The notes under the pieces were generated by a model. That model ran no database searches and was not told the DNA's origin. It saw nothing but the letters and a program-made list of their open reading frames with translations. A stretch of 64,000 nucleotides of DNA from Gammaproteobacteria bacterium (GTDB lineage Bacteria; Pseudomonadota; Gammaproteobacteria; Pseudomonadales; Ketobacteraceae): positions 62,001 to 126,000 of the forward strand of contig JABLXQ010000038.1 in the NCBI GenBank assembly GCA_013178375.1, in the 5' to 3' direction. Numbering within the stretch: position 1 is the first letter of the stretch; each line of letters begins with the position of its first letter. Of the stretch, positions 53,283-64,000 are shown piece by piece. The position numbers and the translations under genes are program-made.

Positions 53283-53602
53283 GGGTGTTTCCTCTCGTAC
53301 TTTCAAAAGGGATCGAACGATCCGTTGCCTGCAGGGCGATGCGAGGAACATGCCATTTTTGTGTGAAATTTCGCCAAAGCAGAAAAGTTTCAGTGTTACA
53401 ACGGGTTGCGAGGGCAGGTCGGCAGGGTGCCGGATTTCTGCAGGCGGAAAAGGCAGTTCATCGTCAATTTTCAGACGCTTTGGGCTCCTGGTTGCGGTGT
53501 TGGAATTCCGTCGCGGTTGGTGCCGGCGTGGATTCCTTTCAAAAGCCAACCGGCGCGTGATGATCGAGTCAAAAAACGGTCAGTCGCAGCCGGTTGTTGC
53601 CC

Positions 53603-54379
53603 TTATTTGGGCTGGGCATCCAGCGACTGACCAGTGACGCCGGCGGAATCCGAGCCCATCAGATAGAAATACAGGTTGAGGATTGCCTCTGGTGGGCAAA
53701 GGGTTGCCGGGTCTTCGCCGGGGTAGGCGTTGGCACGCATGCGGGTGCGGGTGGCACCGGGGTTGATGCAGTTGACCTTCAACTGGCTGGTGTTGCGGGT
53801 TTCATCCGCCAGGGTCTGCATCATGCCTTCCACCGCAAATTTGGAAATGGCGTAGGCGCCCCAGTTGGCCCTGCCCTGCCGCCCCACCGACGAGGTGGTG
53901 AAAATGATGGAGCCCTGCTCCGACAGGCGCAGCAGCGGCATCAGGGTGCGCACCAGCAGGAACTGGGCGTTGACGTTCACCTTCATCACTTTTTCGAAGG
54001 TATCCATCGGGAAGAATTCCAGCGGACGCATGTCCCCCAGAATGGCGGCGTTCAGCAGCAGGCCATCAAGGCGGCCGAATTCCTGTTCCAGGGTGCTGGC
54101 GATTTTCTGGTAGTCGGCAACTGTGGCGGTTTCCAGGTTGAGCGGGATGATCGCCGGCTGGGGGCAGCCTTCCTGTTCGATCTGGTCGTAGACCTGTTCC
54201 AGCTTTTCCACCGTTTTGCCCAGCAGGATCAGGGTGGCGCCCAGGCGGGCAAAACCCAGCGCGGCGGCTTTGCCGATGCCATCGCCAGCGCCGGTCACCA
54301 GGATGATGCGGCCTTGCAGTAATCCGCCAGGGGCTTGATAGGAGGCGGCTTGATAGGAGGAAGCTTGGTCAGTGTGCAT
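53603..54379 (-). CDS. yciK: YciK-family short-chain dehydrogenase/reductase
   Basis: This 258-residue SDR starts at ATG 54379 (MHTDQASSYQ). It carries the Rossmann motif ILVTGAGDGIGKAAALGFAR, NAAILG, catalytic Ser in IIFTTSSVGRQGRANWG and the Y-x-x-x-K YAISK. The N-terminal tail carries a duplicated SYQA element from a 15-base tandem repeat. It is the last of the mtaD-ubiG-mupP-yciK group. The substrate is not known. Confidence 0.9.
   Translation of the reverse strand: MHTDQASSYQAASYQAPGGLLQGRIILVTGAGDGIGKAAALGFARLGATLILLGKTVEKLEQVYDQIEQEGCPQPAIIPLNLETATVADYQKIASTLEQEFGRLDGLLLNAAILGDMRPLEFFPMDTFEKVMKVNVNAQFLLVRTLMPLLRLSEQGSIIFTTSSVGRQGRANWGAYAISKFAVEGMMQTLADETRNTSQLKVNCINPGATRTRMRANAYPGEDPATLCPPEAILNLYFYLMGSDSAGVTGQSLDAQPK
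54333..54361. repeat. 15-bp tandem duplication in the yciK N terminus
   Basis: GGCTTGATAGGAGG occurs at 54333-54346 and again at 54348-54361, inside the first codons of the SDR gene. It encodes repeated SYQA residues. Confidence 0.9.
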
Positions 54380-54434
54380 GGCGGTTCCTGGCAATCGGGG
54401 TGCGGTGGTCGCTGTTGAAAAAGAAATGCCGGAC

Positions 54435-55112
54435 TCAGCCCGGCAGCTTGTTCGCCAGCAGATGATGCAGTTCCTGCGGCGTGTGCAGGATGAAATCCGC
54501 CTGCCAGTTGCTGATGTCCTCGTCGGGATTCAGGTAGCCCCAGGCGGCGGCGACGGTGGTGTTACCGGCAGCGCGGCCTGCTTCGATGTCGCGGGCGTGG
54601 TCGCCGACATACAGGGTTTGGCCTGGCGGCACCGATATCCATTCGCAGGCGGTGAGCAGCGGTTCCGGGTGCGGTTTCTTGTTGTCCACGTGATCGGGGC
54701 ACACGGCAACGGCGCAGCGCTGGTCCAGCTTCAGCCCTTTCAATAGCGGAATCGTGTAACGGCTGGGTTTGTTGGTGACGACGCCCCAGGGAATCTCGTG
54801 CAGTTCCAGCAGTTGCAGTGCGGCGTCAAGGCCGGGGAACAGGCGGGATTCCTGTGCCAATTCCTTTTCATACAGTTTCAGCAATGAGGTCAGGCGATCG
54901 GCGAAGGCGCTGCTGTCTTCCGGCAGGTCGAAGCCCAGTTTCACCAGCGCGCGGGCGCCGTTGGATACCTGGCCGCGAATGACGTTGTAGGGCAGCGGCG
55001 GCAGGTTTTCGGCGCTGCGCAGCTGGTTGAGGATGCGGGCGAAATCCGGGGCGGTATCCACCAGGGTGCCATCCAGGTCGAACAGTACTGCGGCTATCGG
55101 TTCGGCAATCAT
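54435..55112 (-). CDS. mupP: HAD phosphatase MupP-like (N-acetylmuramic acid 6-phosphate phosphatase)
   Basis: This 225-residue HAD hydrolase has motif [19 protein letters not shown], motif [10 protein letters not shown], motif [12 protein letters not shown] and motif [17 protein letters not shown]. Position between ubiG and yciK is that of Pseudomonas mupP, which acts in peptidoglycan sugar recycling. A Gph-type phosphoglycolate phosphatase is the alternative. The ATG overlaps the ubiG stop by four bases. Confidence 0.88.
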   Translation of the reverse strand: MIAEPIAAVLFDLDGTLVDTAPDFARILNQLRSAENLPPLPYNVIRGQVSNGARALVKLGFDLPEDSSAFADRLTSLLKLYEKELAQESRLFPGLDAALQLLELHEIPWGVVTNKPSRYTIPLLKGLKLDQRCAVAVCPDHVDNKKPHPEPLLTACEWISVPPGQTLYVGDHARDIEAGRAAGNTTVAAAWGYLNPDEDISNWQADFILHTPQELHHLLANKLPG

Positions 55113-55807
55113 GATGTCTTCTGTGTATGCATGAAGTAGTTGACGTCGGCATCCTTGCCCACCTTGAACTGGTGAGTGAGGGGATTCACGCTGAGACCGC
55201 TGATGTCTTTCACCGCGAGTTCGTTCTCCCGCGCCCAGCTGGCCAGTTCCGACGGCTTGATGAATTTCAGGTAATCGTGGGTGCCGCGGGGCACCATGTT
55301 CAATACATATTCCGCACCGACAATTGCCAGAAGATAGGCTTTGGGATTGCGGTTGAGGGTGGAAAAAAAGACATGGCCGCCGGGTTTGACCAGCGCGGCG
55401 CAGGCTTTTACCACTGATGCGGGATCGGGCACGTGTTCGAGCATTTCCATGCAGGTGATGATATCGAACGCGGCGGGCATTTCCGCTGCCAGTTGTTCCA
55501 CCGGAATCTGGCGGTAGTCGATGGCCAGGTTCTGCGTTTGTGCATGGGCGCGAGCCACGTCCAGCGGTGCCTTGCCCATGTCGATGCCGGTCACATCCGC
55601 GCCGCGAAAGGCAAGGCCTTCACTCAGAATGCCGCCACCGCAGCCGACGTCGAGAATTTTCTTGCCCGCCAGCGGCGTGCGCTCGTTGATGTAATTCAGT
55701 CGCAGCGGATTGATGTCGTGCAGCGGTTTGAATTCACCGTTGCGATCCCACCAGCGTTCCGCAACGGCTTCGAATTTGGCAATTTCCTGCGTGTCGACGT
55801 TGGTCAT
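55109..55807 (-). CDS. ubiG: Ubiquinone biosynthesis O-methyltransferase UbiG
   Basis: UbiG (232 residues from ATG 55807, [10 protein letters not shown]) performs both O-methylations of ubiquinone synthesis. It has the N-terminal [20 protein letters not shown] and the SAM-binding motif [19 protein letters not shown], followed by [13 protein letters not shown]. It overlaps the mtaD stop and the mupP start by four bases each, in one tight operon. Confidence 0.96.
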   Translation of the reverse strand: MTNVDTQEIAKFEAVAERWWDRNGEFKPLHDINPLRLNYINERTPLAGKKILDVGCGGGILSEGLAFRGADVTGIDMGKAPLDVARAHAQTQNLAIDYRQIPVEQLAAEMPAAFDIITCMEMLEHVPDPASVVKACAALVKPGGHVFFSTLNRNPKAYLLAIVGAEYVLNMVPRGTHDYLKFIKPSELASWARENELAVKDISGLSVNPLTHQFKVGKDADVNYFMHTQKTS

Positions 55808-57147
55808 GAGGGTTTGTCCTGCGCGGCAATTTTGGTTTTCCATTCCGCTGCGCGCTTCAACACGGCCGGCAGATCAATGGTGGTCAGTTCGCGATTTTTC
55901 ATCAGCCGCTTGCCGGCCACCCAGCTGTCGCTGACCTGGCTTGACGGTGTGGCGTACACCAGTTGCGATTCGATGTGGTAGAACGGCTGGCAGCTCACGT
56001 CGTCCAGTTTCACCGCAATCAGGTCGGCGGACTTGCCTGCTTCCAGGCTGCCGGTGACCTGATCGATACCCAGCGCGCGGGCGCCGTTGATGGTGGCCAT
56101 CGCCAGCGCCTGATGTGCTGGAACCGCCGACGGATTCTGCGCCACGCCTTTCGCCAGCAGCGCGGCGGTGCGCAGTTCACCGAACATGTCCAGATCGTTG
56201 TTGCTGGCGGCGCCATCGGTGCCCAGCGCCACGTTGACGCCGGCTTCCAGCAGTTTCGCCAGCGGGCAGAAACCGCTGGCCAGCTTCAGGTTCGATTCCG
56301 GGCAATGCACGACATGGGTGCCGGTCTGCGCCAGCAAGGCAATTTCGTAATCGTTCAGCTGCGTCATGTGCACCGCCTGCATCTGCGGTGTCAGCAGACC
56401 CAGTTCATGCAGCCGCTGCAGCGGACGCTTGCCAGATTTCAGCGTGGCATCTTCCACTTCAAACGCGGTTTCGTGTATGTGCATCTGGATCGGCATGTTA
56501 GTTTCCGCGGAAAACGCAGCCACTTTCTGCAGCGGTGCATCCGACACCGTGTACGGCGCGTGCGGACCGAAACCGATGTGAATCAGATCGTGGTTGCGGA
56601 AGGCGTCGTGCAGTTGCAGGCCCTTGCGCAGGTAGTCGTCAGCGTTTTGCGCCCATGCGCTGGGGAAATCCAGGATCGGAAACGCCAGCTGCGCCCGCAT
56701 CTGCACATCTTTCACTGCCCGCGCGACCACGTTCGGGAAAAAATACATGTCGGAAAAACAGGTGGTGCCGCTGCGGATCATCTCCGCCATCGCCAGCAGC
56801 GCGCCGTCGTGAGTGAAATCGTCGCTGACCCAGCGGCCTTCCGCCGGCCAGATGTGATCGTTGAGCCAGGTCATCAGCGGCAGATCGTCCGCCAGGCCGC
56901 GAAACAGCGACATCGATGCATGGCAGTGGGCATTGATCAGGCCGGGCAGCAAAACCTGATCGGGCAGATCGATGATTTCCTGCGCGCTGTACTGGGTCTG
57001 GTCCTGCGGCAGCAGCGCGACGATGCGGCCCTTGTCGATCAGGATGCAGTGATTTTCCAGCACGCGGCGCGCGCCATCCATGGTGACAATCCAGGGAGCC
57101 TTGATCAGGGTGCTGACGACTGTGCCGGCGGGGCGGGACTCGGGCAT
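55804..57147 (-). CDS. mtaD: TRZ/ATZ-family amidohydrolase (MTA/SAH deaminase-like)
   Basis: This 447-residue amidohydrolase has the metal site [35 protein letters not shown] and the Asp of [17 protein letters not shown]. It resembles 5'-methylthioadenosine/S-adenosylhomocysteine deaminases. Being divergent from mtnA and upstream of ubiG fits a role in recycling SAM-derived byproducts. Guanine deaminase-like activity is the alternative. Confidence 0.88.
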   Translation of the reverse strand: MPESRPAGTVVSTLIKAPWIVTMDGARRVLENHCILIDKGRIVALLPQDQTQYSAQEIIDLPDQVLLPGLINAHCHASMSLFRGLADDLPLMTWLNDHIWPAEGRWVSDDFTHDGALLAMAEMIRSGTTCFSDMYFFPNVVARAVKDVQMRAQLAFPILDFPSAWAQNADDYLRKGLQLHDAFRNHDLIHIGFGPHAPYTVSDAPLQKVAAFSAETNMPIQMHIHETAFEVEDATLKSGKRPLQRLHELGLLTPQMQAVHMTQLNDYEIALLAQTGTHVVHCPESNLKLASGFCPLAKLLEAGVNVALGTDGAASNNDLDMFGELRTAALLAKGVAQNPSAVPAHQALAMATINGARALGIDQVTGSLEAGKSADLIAVKLDDVSCQPFYHIESQLVYATPSSQVSDSWVAGKRLMKNRELTTIDLPAVLKRAAEWKTKIAAQDKPS

Positions 57148-57243
57148 GGGCAGGGATTTCCATCCGCAATTTGAAATAGCGCAATCTTACCCCAGCCACC
57201 GTATAATTCACGCTTTTCCGCAACCGGCCCTGGAGTTTTTTCT
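57148..57243. promoter_or_regulatory. Divergent promoter region mtaD / mtnA
   Basis: The 96 bases between the starts of mtaD and mtnA must hold both promoters. A TATAAT at about 57203-57208 (CCGTATAATTC) is a good -10 for mtnA. A matching -35 is weak. Confidence 0.5.
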
Positions 57244-58314
<1,071 letters not shown>

Positions 58315-58409
58315 TCCGGCTCTCGAAACGGACCCGGAGAGAACGCTTCAGATACTTGATTTTTTGCGCAAAAAACCTACCGTTCCCTTAGCCTATCAGC
58401 GCCCGATTA

Positions 58410-58418
58410 TGGTATGAT
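58410..58418 (+). promoter_or_regulatory. Candidate extended -10 promoter of gyrA
   Basis: TGG-TATGAT is an extended -10 element (TG at 58410, -10 at 58413-58418). A TTAGCC near 58388 is a weak -35 with 19-base spacing. Transcription would start near 58425, giving a leader of about 160 bases. Confidence 0.55.
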
Positions 58419-58431
58419 CTGGCGCTTTCAT

Positions 58432-58518
58432 CCGGCCCGTTTTCAGCTGTTGCGGGCCGGTTCTGGTAACAACCCGGACACCACAATAAAAACGGCGCTG
58501 AACCGCCTTTTCCGGTTC
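58432..58518 (+). other. Structured 5' leader of gyrA
   Basis: Two hairpins lie in the leader: CCGGCCCG / CGGGCCGG (58432-58460, perfect 8 bp, 13-base loop) and GAACCG / CGGTTC (58500-58518). Neither is followed by a T-tract. Function unknown. Confidence 0.5.
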
Positions 58519-58585
58519 ACCGGTCCCCAGCGGGATCACTGCACGGATTCTCCGTCGCAGGCGTCATTTTCAGGTCAGGAACCCG

Positions 58586-61240
58586 ATGTCAGAACTAGCC
58601 AAAGAAATCCTACCGGTCAACATCGAAGACGAACTCAAGCAATCCTATCTCGACTACGCCATGAGCGTGATCGTGGGCCGTGCGCTGCCGGATGTCCGCG
58701 ACGGCCTCAAGCCTGTGCACCGGCGCGTGCTGTTCGCCATGCACGAGCTGCGCAACGACTGGAACAAGGCTTACAAGAAATCGGCCCGCGTGGTCGGTGA
58801 CGTGATCGGTAAATATCACCCGCACGGTGATACCGCTGTTTATGACACCATCGTCCGCATGGCGCAGCCGTTCTCGCTGCGTTATATGCTGGTGGATGGT
58901 CAGGGTAACTTCGGCTCCATCGACGGCGACAACGCAGCGGCGATGCGTTACACCGAAGTGCGCATGGCCCGGATCGCCCACGAACTGCTGGCGGATCTGG
59001 ACAAGGAAACCGTCGACTTCGTGCCCAACTATGACGGCTCCGAGCAGATGCCGTCAGTGATGCCGGCGCGCATTCCCAATCTGCTGATCAATGGCTCCTC
59101 CGGTATCGCCGTGGGCATGGCCACCAACATTCCGCCCCACAACCTGGGCGAAGTGGTGGACGGCTGCCTGGCCTGCATCGACAACCCCGATATCGACATC
59201 GACGGCCTGATGGAATTCATCAAGGGCCCCGACCTGCCCACCTACGGCATCATCAACGGCCGCACGGGCATCATCGAAGCCTACCGCACTGGCCGTGGCC
59301 GCATGTACATGCGCGCCCGCGCCCACATCGAATCCGACAAGGGCGGCAAGGAATCCATCGTCGTCACCGAGATTCCCTATCAGGTGAACAAGGTGCGCCT
59401 GATCGAGAAAATCGTCGAACTGGTCCGGGAAAAGAAAATCGAAGGCATCACCGACATCCGCGACGAATCCGACAGCAACATCCGCATGGTGATCGAGGTT
59501 CGCAAGGGCGATAACGCCGAGGTGCTGCTGAACAACCTGTACTCGCAGACCCAGATGGAAAGCGTATTCGGCATCAACATGGTGGCGCTGGAGAACGGCC
59601 AGCCACGCCTGATGAACCTGAAGGGCATCATCGAGGCGTTCATCCGTCACCGCCGTGAAGTGGTGACCCGCCGCACCGTGTATGACCTGCGCAAGGCCCG
59701 CGAGCGCGGCCATGTACTGGAAGGTCTGGCGGTGGCGCTGGCCAACATCGATCCGGTGATCGAACTGATCAAGAGCTCCCCCAGCCGCGCCGAGGCGGAA
59801 GAACGCCTGATTGCGAAAGGCTGGCAGCCGGGCAACGTGCTGGCCATGCTGGAGCGCGCCGGCAGTATGGATGCCTGCCGTCCGGAAGGGCTTGACCCCC
59901 GTTTCGGCCTGAAAGATGGTCTGTACTTCCTGTCCGACGCGCAGGCGAAGGAAATTCTCGACATGCGTCTGCACCGCCTGACCGGGCTGGAGCACGACAA
60001 GCTGATCGCCGAATACCAGGAAAAACTCGACCTGATCCGCGAACTGCTGGCGATCCTGGGCGATTCCAAGCTGCTGATGCAGGTGATCCGTGACGAGCTC
60101 GTTGCCATCCGCGAGCAGTACGCCGACGAACGTCGCAGCGAAATCGTCGTTTCACGCATGGACCTGACCAACGAAGACCTGATCCCTGAAGAAAACGTGG
60201 TGGTGACCCTGTCCCACGGCGGTTACGCCAAGACCCAGCCCATCGACACCTACCAGGCCCAGCGCCGGGGTGGCAAGGGCAAGGCGGCCGCTGCGATCAA
60301 GGACGAGGACTACATCGAGCACCTGATGGTGGCCAGCACCCACGACACCATTCTCTGCTTCACCAGCCAGGGCAAGGTTTACTGGCTCAAGGTTTACCAG
60401 ATTCCGATCGCCAGCCGCGCCTCCCGTGGCCGTCCGATCGTCAACCTGCTGCCGCTGTCCGCCGACGAGAAGATCACCGCCATTCTGCCGCTGCGGGAAT
60501 ATGAATCCGGCAAGTTCGTGTTCATGGCCACCAGTAACGGCACCGTGAAAAAAGTCGAACTGGAAGCGTTTTCCCGTCCGCGCACCAGCGGCCTCATCGC
60601 CATCGAGCTGGACGAAAACAACCGTCTGGTGGGTGTCGCCATCACCGACGGCAGCCAGGACATCATGCTGTTCACCTCGGAAGGCAAGGCCATCCGCTTC
60701 CAGGAGCAGGATGTGCGCGGCATGGGCCGGACCGCCCGTGGCGTGCGCGGCGTGAACCTGCCGGACAATGTACATCTTGTGTCCCTGATCGTGCCGCAGG
60801 CAGGCCATCAGGTACTGACCGCCAGCGAGAACGGCTACGGCAAGCGCACCGCGGTGGAGGAATTCCCCACCAAGGGCCGTGCCGGCAAAGGCATGATCGC
60901 CATGGCCATCAGCGAGCGCAACGGCAATATGCTGGGCGCTGTCCAGGTGAAGAACGGCGAGGAAATCATGCTGATTTCCGACCAGGGCACTCTGGTGCGC
61001 ACCCGGGTGGACGAAGTGTCGGTGCAGGGCCGCAACACCCAGGGCGTGATGCTGATCCGTCTGTCCGCCGGGGAAAAATTGGTGGGTCTGGAACGGATTG
61101 CCGAACTTGAAGGCGCGGCGGATTCAGATGAAGATTTTGAGGGTGACATCGACGCTGCCAGCCCTACACTGGACGCCGGTGGTGCAACCGACAGCACCGA
61201 TCCATCAACCGATGATCCTCATGACGAACAGGAAACCTGA
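58586..61240 (+). CDS. gyrA: DNA gyrase subunit A
   Basis: GyrA (884 residues) is the DNA-cleaving subunit of gyrase. The catalytic Tyr is residue 122 ([13 protein letters not shown]). The quinolone-resistance region reads [10 protein letters not shown], with Thr83 and Asp87; Thr83 is the normal wild-type residue in Pseudomonas. The C-terminal domain has repeated beta-pinwheel blades, including the GyrA-box QRRGGKGK. It ends in an acidic Asp/Glu/Ser-rich tail. serC follows five bases after the stop. Confidence 0.98.
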   Translation: MSELAKEILPVNIEDELKQSYLDYAMSVIVGRALPDVRDGLKPVHRRVLFAMHELRNDWNKAYKKSARVVGDVIGKYHPHGDTAVYDTIVRMAQPFSLRYMLVDGQGNFGSIDGDNAAAMRYTEVRMARIAHELLADLDKETVDFVPNYDGSEQMPSVMPARIPNLLINGSSGIAVGMATNIPPHNLGEVVDGCLACIDNPDIDIDGLMEFIKGPDLPTYGIINGRTGIIEAYRTGRGRMYMRARAHIESDKGGKESIVVTEIPYQVNKVRLIEKIVELVREKKIEGITDIRDESDSNIRMVIEVRKGDNAEVLLNNLYSQTQMESVFGINMVALENGQPRLMNLKGIIEAFIRHRREVVTRRTVYDLRKARERGHVLEGLAVALANIDPVIELIKSSPSRAEAEERLIAKGWQPGNVLAMLERAGSMDACRPEGLDPRFGLKDGLYFLSDAQAKEILDMRLHRLTGLEHDKLIAEYQEKLDLIRELLAILGDSKLLMQVIRDELVAIREQYADERRSEIVVSRMDLTNEDLIPEENVVVTLSHGGYAKTQPIDTYQAQRRGGKGKAAAAIKDEDYIEHLMVASTHDTILCFTSQGKVYWLKVYQIPIASRASRGRPIVNLLPLSADEKITAILPLREYESGKFVFMATSNGTVKKVELEAFSRPRTSGLIAIELDENNRLVGVAITDGSQDIMLFTSEGKAIRFQEQDVRGMGRTARGVRGVNLPDNVHLVSLIVPQAGHQVLTASENGYGKRTAVEEFPTKGRAGKGMIAMAISERNGNMLGAVQVKNGEEIMLISDQGTLVRTRVDEVSVQGRNTQGVMLIRLSAGEKLVGLERIAELEGAADSDEDFEGDIDAASPTLDAGGATDSTDPSTDDPHDEQET

Positions 61241-61245
61241 AAACC

Positions 61246-62325
61246 ATGACGCGTGCGTATAACTTTTGTGCGGGTCCGGCGGCGCTGCCGGAGGCCGTCC
61301 TGAAGAAGGCCCAGGCAGAAATGCTCGACTACCAGGGCCGTGGCCTGTCCGTGATGGAAATGAGCCATCGCTCGGACTATTACATCGCCATCGCGCAAAA
61401 AGCCGAGCGCGACCTGCGCGATCTGATGGGCATTCCCGACCATTACAAGGTGCTGTTCCTGCAGGGCGGTGCCAGCCTCCAGTTCGCCCAGATCCCGCTC
61501 AATCTGCTGGGCGACAAAAGCTCCGCCGATTACGTCAATACCGGCGAGTGGTCGAAGAAGGCGATCAAGGAAGCGAAGCGTTACTGCAGCGTGAATGTCG
61601 TGGCGTCAGACGAGGCCAACCACTTCACGCAAGTGCCGGCCTTCAACACCTGGAAGCTGGACCCGAACGCGGCCTACCTGCACTACACGCCCAACGAAAC
61701 CATCCATGGCGTGGAATACGATTTCATTCCCGACGTGAAGGTGCCGCTGGTGGCCGACCTGTCGTCCAGCATCTTGTCAGAGCCGCTGGACGTGAACCGT
61801 TTCGGCCTGATTTACGCCGGCGCCCAGAAAAATATCGGCCCGGCTGGTATCACCGTGGTGATCGTGCGCGAGGATCTGCTGGGCAAGGCCCTGCCGATCA
61901 CGCCCACGATGCTGGATTACAAAACCCACGCCGACAGCGATTCCATGTACAACACACCGCCCACTTACGCCTGGTACTTGGCGGGGCTGGTGTTCGAGTG
62001 GCTGAAGGATCTGGGCGGGGTCGAGGCCATGGGCAAGCTGAACCAGGCCAAGGCGCAGAAGCTGTACGGCTACATCGATAACAGCGGTTTCTACAAGAAT
62101 CCGGTGGCGGTGCCGAACCGTTCGCGCATGAACGTGCCGTTCACCCTGCTCGATGAAGCGCTGGACAAACCCTTCCTGAAAGAAGCGGAAGAACGTCGCC
62201 TGCTGAATCTGAAGGGCCACCGGTCCGTGGGCGGCATGCGCGCCAGTATCTACAATCCAGTGCCGATGGAAGCCGTCGATGCGCTGATCGATTTCATGCA
62301 GGATTTTGCCAAGCGGCGGGGATGA
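61246..62325 (+). CDS. serC: Phosphoserine aminotransferase
   Basis: SerC (359 residues) makes phosphoserine from 3-phosphohydroxypyruvate, and acts also in pyridoxal phosphate synthesis. Signatures are [20 protein letters not shown], the phosphate-site [11 protein letters not shown] and the PLP lysine in [12 protein letters not shown]. It lies five bases after gyrA and ten bases before pheA. This order is seen in pseudomonads. Confidence 0.97.
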   Translation: MTRAYNFCAGPAALPEAVLKKAQAEMLDYQGRGLSVMEMSHRSDYYIAIAQKAERDLRDLMGIPDHYKVLFLQGGASLQFAQIPLNLLGDKSSADYVNTGEWSKKAIKEAKRYCSVNVVASDEANHFTQVPAFNTWKLDPNAAYLHYTPNETIHGVEYDFIPDVKVPLVADLSSSILSEPLDVNRFGLIYAGAQKNIGPAGITVVIVREDLLGKALPITPTMLDYKTHADSDSMYNTPPTYAWYLAGLVFEWLKDLGGVEAMGKLNQAKAQKLYGYIDNSGFYKNPVAVPNRSRMNVPFTLLDEALDKPFLKEAEERRLLNLKGHRSVGGMRASIYNPVPMEAVDALIDFMQDFAKRRG

Positions 62326-62334
62326 CAGGGAACG

Positions 62335-63432
62335 ATGTCCGAGCAGAAACCCACACTGGAATCCCTGCGTGACCAGATCGATCAGCTGGATCAGCAGATC
62401 CAGCAGCTGATCAACCAGCGCGCCCGCTTCGCCCAGCAGGTTGCTGACGTCAAGCAGGCGGAAAAGCCTGGCGAGAAGGTGGTGTTCTACCGGCCCGAGC
62501 GCGAAGCCCAGGTGCTACGCCGGGTGATGGATCGCAACGAAGGCCCGCTGCACGATGAGGCCATGGCGCGGCTGTTCCGCGAAATCATGTCCGCCTGTCT
62601 GGCGCTGGAAGAGCCCATGCAGATCGCCTACCTGGGGCCGGAAGGCACTTTCACCCAGGCGGCGGCGCAGAAGCATTTTGGCCATGCCGTGCTGACCCGG
62701 CCCATGGCCACCATCGACGAAGTGTTCCGCGAAGTGGAATCCGGCAACGCCCATTACGGCGTGGTGCCGGTGGAAAATTCCACCGAGGGCATGGTGAACA
62801 CCACGCTGGATTCCTTCGTGCATTCACGGCTCACCATCAGCGGTGAAGTGGAGCTGCGCATCCATCACCACCTGTTGGTGGGCAAGGCGACCAAGCCCGA
62901 GGCCATCACCCGCATCTATTCGCACCAGCAGTCTCTGGCGCAGTGCCGCCAGTGGCTGGATGCCCACTATCCGAAAGCCGAGCGTGTCGCCGTGAGCAGC
63001 AATGCCGATGCCGCCAAACGCCTGCAGCACGAGTGGCACGCCGCCGCCATTGCCGGAGAGACTGCCGCTGATATTTATGGCCTGGACAAGCTGGCCACCA
63101 ATATTGAAGACAATCCCTACAACACCACCCGTTTTCTGATCGTGGGCAACGACACGGTGCCGGCTTCCGGCGAGGACAAAACCTCCATCATCGTGTCCAT
63201 GCGTAACAGGCCGGGAGCTCTGTATGAGCTGCTGGCGCCGTTCTACCAGTCCGGCATCAGCCTCACCCGCATCGAAACCCGTCCCGCGCGGGAAGGTACC
63301 TGGGCCTACATGTTCTTCATCGATTTTGAAGGTCATGAATCCGATGCCGCCGTGACGGCGGTAATGCAGCAGGTGGAAGACAAGGCCGTGTATGTGAAGC
63401 GGCTGGGCTCCTACCCCAAAGCGGTGCTCTGA
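62335..63432 (+). CDS. pheA: Chorismate mutase/prephenate dehydratase (P-protein)
   Basis: This 365-residue bifunctional enzyme directs chorismate to phenylpyruvate. It has an N-terminal AroQ chorismate mutase helix bundle (LRDQIDQLDQQIQQLINQRA) and then prephenate dehydratase (AYLGPEGTFTQAAAQKHFG, VVPVENSTEGMVNTT). The C-terminal ACT domain (RPGALYELLAPFYQSGISLT, IETRPAREGTW) is for phenylalanine feedback. It is followed by hisC at once. Confidence 0.97.
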   Translation: MSEQKPTLESLRDQIDQLDQQIQQLINQRARFAQQVADVKQAEKPGEKVVFYRPEREAQVLRRVMDRNEGPLHDEAMARLFREIMSACLALEEPMQIAYLGPEGTFTQAAAQKHFGHAVLTRPMATIDEVFREVESGNAHYGVVPVENSTEGMVNTTLDSFVHSRLTISGEVELRIHHHLLVGKATKPEAITRIYSHQQSLAQCRQWLDAHYPKAERVAVSSNADAAKRLQHEWHAAAIAGETAADIYGLDKLATNIEDNPYNTTRFLIVGNDTVPASGEDKTSIIVSMRNRPGALYELLAPFYQSGISLTRIETRPAREGTWAYMFFIDFEGHESDAAVTAVMQQVEDKAVYVKRLGSYPKAVL

Positions 63433-63433
63433 C

Positions 63434-64000
63434 ATGACATGTGATTACATTGCGCTGGCAGCGCAGGGCGTGCAGGGGCTGACCCCGTACGTGCCCGGCA
63501 AACCCGTGGAAGAACTGGAGCGGGAGCTGGGCATCAGCAACATCATCAAGCTGGCCAGCAATGAAAATCCCCTGGGCCCCAGCCCGAAAGTGCTGGCGGC
63601 GCTGGAGCAGGTGAAGGCCGAACTGAGCCGCTACCCGGACGGCAACGGTTTCAAGCTGAAGCAGGCGTTGTCGCAGCATCTGGGCGTCGCAATGGATACC
63701 ATCACCCTGGGCAACGGCTCCAACGACGTGCTGGAAATCATCGCCCGTGCCTATCTGGCCCCGGGTGACGAAGCCATTTATTCCCAGTACGCCTTTGCCG
63801 TGTACCCGATTTCGATTCAGGCCGTGAATGCCACTGCCGTGGTCACGCCGGCGATCAATTACGGCCATGACCTGAAGGCGATGGCGGCGGCGATCACCGC
63901 GAAAACCAAGCTCATCTTCATCGCCAATCCCAACAATCCAACCGGCACCTGGTTCGGTAAAGCCGAGTGGGAAGCCTTCATGGCGCAGGTGCCGGAAACC
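63434..64000 (+). CDS. hisC: Histidinol-phosphate aminotransferase HisC (3' end cut by window)
   Basis: The frame begins at ATG 63434 (MTCDYIALAA), one base after the pheA stop, and stays open to the window end, so only the first 189 codons are seen. The family signatures are present: LTPYVPGKPVEELEREL, KLASNENPLGPSPK, RYPDGNGFKLKQAL, GNGSNDVLEII and IANPNNPTG. In pseudomonads an aminotransferase of this kind follows pheA and may serve aromatic amino acid synthesis as well as histidine. Confidence 0.95.
   Translation, partial: MTCDYIALAAQGVQGLTPYVPGKPVEELERELGISNIIKLASNENPLGPSPKVLAALEQVKAELSRYPDGNGFKLKQALSQHLGVAMDTITLGNGSNDVLEIIARAYLAPGDEAIYSQYAFAVYPISIQAVNATAVVTPAINYGHDLKAMAAAITAKTKLIFIANPNNPTGTWFGKAEWEAFMAQVPET

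Overview
The window is a GC-rich, densely coding stretch of a gammaproteobacterial chromosome. Gene content and order point to the Pseudomonadales or a close relative (Pseudomonas, Alcanivorax or Marinobacter type). The blocks mtnA-gyrA-serC-pheA-hisC, mtaD/ubiG/mupP/yciK and fadB-fadA follow the arrangement seen in pseudomonads, and GyrA carries Thr83 as in Pseudomonas. I cannot name a genus from sequence alone. I see no rRNA or tRNA genes, CRISPR array, insertion sequence or prophage.

Positions 1-19300 form one long motility and signalling locus, all on the plus strand. It begins with the 3' part of the sigma54 activator fleR and the flagellar basal-body/export operon fliE-F-G-H-I-J. A small STAS protein follows, then a chemosensory cluster in the order cheY-cheA-cheW-mcp-cheR-cheD-cheB, which is the order of the P. 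aeruginosa che2 cluster. The receptor carries three tandem PAS domains and ends in a CheR-tether-like EWEEF. Directly after cheB comes a membrane protein with a degenerate chemoreceptor signalling tip. A partner-switching module ends the locus: an HsbA-like STAS protein, an HsbR-like receiver/PP2C/kinase and an HptB-like HPt protein. In P. aeruginosa the equivalent module links phosphorelay input to the flagella/biofilm choice.

Positions 19300-35800 hold a conserved membrane protein and ychJ. Next is the fatty acid beta-oxidation operon fadBA, behind a near-ideal PsrA-type palindrome. A K+ channel with two NAD-binding regulatory domains sits with a CBS protein and a metallo-beta-lactamase-fold hydrolase. 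Then come a GAF-PAS-GGDEF-EAL protein with a damaged EAL site, a GlxA-type regulator divergent from an unknown membrane protein, a thioesterase, and a DegP/DegQ-type protease. A Fur-box-controlled bfd-bfr iron storage pair ends this part.

Positions 35800-47900 are more mixed. They include a nucleotide-sugar-epimerase-like SDR, an orphan protein with a sigma region 4-like HTH beside an AT-rich intergenic region, a SprT-like metalloprotein, and an AraC regulator divergent from a class III CoA-transferase. The yciB-yciI-SH3 envelope operon is divergent from a PHP phosphoesterase and a YciO/Sua5 protein. After a small secreted protein of unknown function come a thioredoxin-like protein divergent from an HxlR regulator, and a SulP transporter.

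Positions 47900-64000 are housekeeping. They hold trpS (with a cysteine pattern close to that of [4Fe-4S] TrpRS enzymes), scpA-scpB, rluB, a diguanylate cyclase, and yciK-mupP-ubiG-mtaD on the minus strand. mtnA is divergent from mtaD, followed by gyrA, serC, pheA and the start of hisC, which is cut by the window edge.

No wholly new multi-gene system stands out. The strongest unusual elements are the degenerate MCP-like protein and the two STAS proteins in the che/hsb locus, the orphan sigma-like regulator, and several structured leaders and operators.
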